A stretch of 7,589 nt of DNA from Propionibacteriaceae bacterium (lineage in GTDB: Bacteria > Actinomycetota > Actinomycetes > Propionibacteriales > Propionibacteriaceae). The notes below the pieces were generated by a model that worked only from the letters and a program-made list of their open reading frames with translations, was not told the origin of the DNA and ran no database searches. Where the stretch lies: positions 1 to 7,589 of the forward strand of contig JAGQUI010000126.1 of assembly GCA_020438595.1 (NCBI GenBank). The letters run 5' to 3'. Positions 4,800-7,589 of this stretch are shown in pieces (positions within the stretch are counted from its first letter, which is position 1; each line of letters opens with the position of its first letter). The translations under genes and the position numbers were made by a program.

Positions 4800-6164
4800 T
4801 CAGCCCGGCGGGTCGCTCAGCGCGGGCTCGAGGAACGTAGCGTCCAGTGGATCGTCCGTCGCGTCCGGGGAGTCCAGCACGTGCACGTAGCCGATGACGC
4901 CGTCGCTGTCGCCGCAACTGCCGAGCACCAGCCCGTCCGCGGCCGCCGGATCGGCATGGCGCAGGGCCGCGACCGCGCACCCGGGGAACTGCTCGTCCTC
5001 GTGCATCGACAGCCGGGCCTCGGTGTAGGTCTGCACCGGGCAGGCGGCGGACGCCACCAGGGGCACCGTGAACACGGACCGGGCGCCGGACGGCTCCCAG
5101 CCCGCCCCGACCAGCACGCCCGGCGTCCCGGCGCACGGCCGGGTCATCGCCACGGTGACGCCGTAGCGGGAGCGCGCCTTGCCGGAGAAGCCCGCGGAGC
5201 GCCGGTCGATCGACGGCATCGGCACCAGCTTGTGCCCGGAGATCCGGAACGGTTGCACCCTCGCCGTGCCGGACACGGAGACGACCGCGTAGCCGTCACC
5301 GGTGGAGACGTCCCGACCGAAGTTGTGGTTCGCACCCACCGTGCCGGGCACGCCCTTGGTGTCCTCGTCCAGGGCCTTGCCGCGCAGCGCGTAGCCGTCC
5401 CAGCGCAGCACGGCGACCTCACCCGCGTTCTCGGCACGGGGCAGGTCCCGCATCGGGATGCCGGCCAGCAGCAGCGACCCGGAGGACGCCAGCGACGTGC
5501 CCAGCTCGTCCAGCTCGCGACCCTTGCCCGACAGGCCGAGGGCGCTGCGGGAGTACACCCACCCGCCGGCCGAGGGAAGGCCGTCCGCCCCGAGCGGGAA
5601 GGCGACCAGGGTTCCGCCGGCCACCAGTTCACGGCTCCCGCCGTAGACGTCGCCCGGGGCGCCGACCACGAGCACGGGCGTGGGTTCCTCGACCAGCGCC
5701 AGGGAGGCGCCGAACCCGGCCACCCGCGGCGCGAGCACCGCGTGCGCCTGCGCCGGGTCCAGGCCCTCCGCCGAGCCGAACAGGAAGTACAGCGACGGCG
5801 ACGAGCGATCGTTGAACTCCGGCCAGCCGGGTTGGGTGACCACCAGGTCGGTGTAGCCGTCGGCGTTCAGGTCACGGGCCAGGACACCGGTCCCGGCCTG
5901 TGGGCCCTCGCCGAGGTCGGTGGTGCTGATCTCCTGGACGCGGCCCGTCCCGTAGCGCACCACGGCGGCGTACTGGCCGCCGGCGACGACGTCCGGTCGG
6001 CCGTCCCCGTCGAAGTCGGTGATGCCGCTCGCCGCTGCCGGCTCTGCCGCCACAACCGCGCCGGAGGTGCTGGGGGTCGGCGTGCCGGCCCCGCCGGACT
6101 GGGCGCAACCCGACACCAGCAGCGCGACAACGCCCCCCACGGCAATCATTCGCCCGATCGACAT
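4800..6164 (-). CDS. FG-GAP/VCBS repeat lipoprotein, first of a tandem pair
   Basis: This 454-residue protein begins MSIGRM, with a hydrophobic core (7-18) and lipobox VSGC at Cys20, then a Thr/Ser/Pro/Ala linker (21-48). Calcium loops are DFDGDGRPD (50-58) and DLNADGYTD (98-106). It aligns along its length with its downstream neighbour: shared elements are ARDLN.DGYTDLV, EPTPVLVVGAP (160-170), LGTSLASSGSLLL (221-233), DEDTKGVPG (266-274) and TRPCAGTPGVLVGA (341-354). Cys344 and Cys375 match the pair in the paralog, and Cys396 and Cys417 are an additional pair, so two disulfides are plausible. It should be Sec-exported and anchored outside the membrane; ligand unknown. ATG 6164 is supported by AGAGGAG four bases upstream. 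A terminator separates it from secA, so it probably uses its own promoter; TAGCTT (6191-6186) is a candidate -10. Confidence 0.85.
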   Translation of the reverse strand: MSIGRMIAVGGVVALLVSGCAQSGGAGTPTPSTSGAVVAAEPAAASGITDFDGDGRPDVVAGGQYAAVVRYGTGRVQEISTTDLGEGPQAGTGVLARDLNADGYTDLVVTQPGWPEFNDRSSPSLYFLFGSAEGLDPAQAHAVLAPRVAGFGASLALVEEPTPVLVVGAPGDVYGGSRELVAGGTLVAFPLGADGLPSAGGWVYSRSALGLSGKGRELDELGTSLASSGSLLLAGIPMRDLPRAENAGEVAVLRWDGYALRGKALDEDTKGVPGTVGANHNFGRDVSTGDGYAVVSVSGTARVQPFRISGHKLVPMPSIDRRSAGFSGKARSRYGVTVAMTRPCAGTPGVLVGAGWEPSGARSVFTVPLVASAACPVQTYTEARLSMHEDEQFPGCAVAALRHADPAAADGLVLGSCGDSDGVIGYVHVLDSPDATDDPLDATFLEPALSDPPG

Positions 6165-6168
6165 GGCG

Positions 6169-6185
6169 CTCCTCTGTTCGAGGAG
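6169..6185 (-). promoter_or_regulatory. hairpin enclosing the Shine-Dalgarno of the first FG-GAP gene
   Basis: On the coding (minus) strand CTCCTC (6185-6180) pairs with GAGGAG (6174-6169) around a five-base loop, so the ribosome site is in the 3' arm of a six-pair stem. The start codon at 6164-6162 stays outside. If transcription begins at the TAGCTT-associated position near 6179, the 5' arm would be partly missing and the hairpin would not form. Confidence 0.4.
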
Positions 6186-6191
6186 AAGCTA

Positions 6192-6233
6192 CCGCAGTTC
6201 CCGGTCGCCGAGACGGCAACCGGGGACTGTCGG
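6192..6233 (-). terminator. secA transcription terminator hairpin
   Basis: The stretch 6196-6210 pairs with 6214-6228 around a three-base loop (6211-6213), with one C-A mismatch and one G-U wobble in 15 positions. Pairing extends outward by C6195 with G6229 and, across a one-base bulge, CCG (6192-6194) with CGG (6231-6233). It starts 12 bases after the secA stop. There is no T run, as is common for actinobacterial terminators. Confidence 0.7.
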
Positions 6234-6244
6234 CTGTACGAACT

Positions 6245-7589
6245 TCAGGAGGCCCGGCCGTGGCACATCTTGTACTTCTTGCCCGAGCCGCACGGGCAGG
6301 GCGCGTTCCGGCCGACGCCCGCGTACGGGTCGGCGGTCGCGGTCGCGGCCCCGGTCTTCTTCTCCTCACCGGACTCGCCGGGCGCGGAGTAGGCCATCGG
6401 GCGGGGCGCCTTCGGCTGCAGCCCCTTCGCCTTCAGGGCGGGACGCTTGATCAGCTCCGGCTCCTCGGCCATCGGCAGCCGGTGCTGCTCGACCGATTCG
6501 GTGCCGAGGTCGGGGACGTCATCGTCGGGACCGGACGCGATCAGGTCGCCCGCCGTCAGCGCCTTCCCGTCCGCACCGGCCACGAGGCCCACCTGGGGAG
6601 CCGCCGGCTCGACCTGCACCTGCAGGTTGAACAGGTAGCCGACGACCTCCTCCATGAAGGCCTCCATCATGGCGTTGAACATGTCGCCGCCCTCGCGCTG
6701 GTACTCCACCAGCGGGTCGCGCTGCGCCATCGCGCGCAGGCCGATGCCCTCGCGCAGGTAGTCCATCTCGTAGAGGTGTTCGCGCCACTTGCGGTCGAGC
6801 ACGGTGAGCAGCACCTGCCGCTCGAACTCCCGCATGGTCTCCTCGCCGAGCGCCTCGGTGCGGGCGTCGTAGGCCTGCTGGGCGTCCGCCTGGAAGTCGG
6901 CGACCAGGTCCTCGACGGTCAGGTCGGCCCGGTCCTCGTAGTCGGTGACGTCGAGGCTGACCGGGTACAGGGTGCCCAGCTGCGTCCACAGGGCGTCGAA
7001 GTCCCAGTCCTCGATGAAGCCCTCGGTGAGACCCCGCACGTACTGCTCGACGACGGTGTTCACGGTGCCGCGCAGCTGCTCCTCGACGTCGGCGCCCTCG
7101 AGCACCCGGCGCCGGTCGCCGTAGATGGCGTGGCGCTGGCGGTTCATCACGTCGTCGTACTTCAGCACGTTCTTGCGCATCTCGAAGTTCATCGCCTCGA
7201 CCTGCTCCTGCGCCTGCTGCACCGACTTGCTGACCCGGTTGTTCTCGATCGGCATGTCGTCGGGCACCTTCAGGGTCTGCAGCACCCAGTCGATGATGTC
7301 GGACTTGAACAGCCGCATCAGGTCGTCGCCCAGGGACAGGTAGAACCGGCTCTCGCCCGGGTCGCCCTGGCGGCCGGACCGGCCGCGCAGCTGGTTGTCG
7401 ATGCGGCGGGACTCGTGCCGCTCGGAGCCGAGCACGTAGAGCCCGCCGAGTTCGACGACCTCGTTGTGCTCGTCGGCCACCTGCTGCTCGATCGCGGCCA
7501 GCGTCTCGGGCCAGGCGGCCTCGTACTCGTCGGCGTGCTCGACCGGGTCGATGCCCTTGTTCTGCAGCACCTGGTCGGCGAGGAACTCG
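6245..7589 (-). CDS. secA: preprotein translocase ATPase SecA, C-terminal 447 codons (runs off right edge)
   Basis: SecA drives Sec-dependent export by ATP hydrolysis at the SecYEG channel. The frame is open to the window edge, and numbering here starts at the first whole codon (EFLADQ). The second nucleotide-binding domain shows [20 protein letters not shown] (54-73) and [17 protein letters not shown] (78-94). The helical scaffold has [19 protein letters not shown] (134-152). The two-helix finger region has [20 protein letters not shown] followed by [14 protein letters not shown] low-conservation linker leads to the zinc tail [14 protein letters not shown] with ligands Cys431, Cys433, Cys442 and His443, which in SecA contacts lipids and partner proteins. 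This is the housekeeping SecA (SecA1 type) by synteny with an Rv3235-like gene. A strong terminator follows the stop at 6245. Confidence 0.98.
   Translation of the reverse strand, partial: EFLADQVLQNKGIDPVEHADEYEAAWPETLAAIEQQVADEHNEVVELGGLYVLGSERHESRRIDNQLRGRSGRQGDPGESRFYLSLGDDLMRLFKSDIIDWVLQTLKVPDDMPIENNRVSKSVQQAQEQVEAMNFEMRKNVLKYDDVMNRQRHAIYGDRRRVLEGADVEEQLRGTVNTVVEQYVRGLTEGFIEDWDFDALWTQLGTLYPVSLDVTDYEDRADLTVEDLVADFQADAQQAYDARTEALGEETMREFERQVLLTVLDRKWREHLYEMDYLREGIGLRAMAQRDPLVEYQREGGDMFNAMMEAFMEEVVGYLFNLQVQVEPAAPQVGLVAGADGKALTAGDLIASGPDDDVPDLGTESVEQHRLPMAEEPELIKRPALKAKGLQPKAPRPMAYSAPGESGEEKKTGAATATADPYAGVGRNAPCPCGSGKKYKMCHGRAS

Noticed and set aside
4431..6392. 653-codon plus-strand open frame opposite the first FG-GAP gene and the secA end
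   Set aside because: It runs through the secA terminator and across two genes with clear family motifs on the minus strand; composition is that of an antisense shadow.

Overview
The window is very GC-rich (roughly 70% or more by eye, not computed), with third codon positions almost all G or C, GTG as well as ATG starts and strong purine-rich ribosome binding sites. The gene content (SecA with actinobacterial-type sequence, an Rv3235-family protein, a wax ester synthase/diacylglycerol acyltransferase-like protein) points to a high-GC actinomycete, probably near the Pseudonocardiaceae. The genus cannot be fixed from the sequence. From memory, the order WS/DGAT (minus), Rv3235-like (plus), secA (minus) matches the gene order and strands around Rv3234c, Rv3235 and secA1 in Mycobacterium tuberculosis, with different genes in between.

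Left part (1-2607, all minus strand). Read in the direction of transcription, this starts with a membrane-anchored, two-repeat DUF3137-like protein whose frame is broken by an apparent one-base deletion near 1839-1841. After 35 bases comes a membrane-anchored alpha/beta hydrolase with an intact Ser-Asp-His triad. Its stop overlaps the GTG start of a WS/DGAT-like acyltransferase that runs off the left edge. The last two look translationally coupled and suggest a small lipid or ester metabolism unit. The acyltransferase carries HPALVDG where the family has HHxxxDG.

Middle (2608-3264). A 150-base divergent intergenic region holds a perfect DnaA-box match, an inverted repeat, and a 33-base imperfect palindrome that covers both the Shine-Dalgarno sequence and the start codon of the Rv3235-family gene, the only plus-strand gene. 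That gene ends inside the 3' end of the next minus-strand gene (20-base tail-to-tail overlap).

Right part (3245-7589, all minus strand). secA enters from the right edge, and its complete C-terminal 447 codons are present, including the zinc-binding tail. A strong hairpin terminator follows. Next come two tandem paralogous FG-GAP/VCBS lipoproteins (4800-6164, then 3245-4681), each with a lipobox, two N-terminal Asp-rich calcium-binding loops and a beta-propeller-like body. They are separated by 118 bases containing a perfect 16-base palindrome and a 9-base direct repeat. Both should be exported by the Sec pathway and tethered to the outer face of the membrane. No ligand or partner can be read from the sequence.

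No RNA gene, CRISPR array, insertion sequence or phage feature was seen. The least ordinary items are the altered acyltransferase motif, the frameshift in the DUF3137-like gene, the start-site hairpins, and the duplicated lipoprotein pair beside secA.
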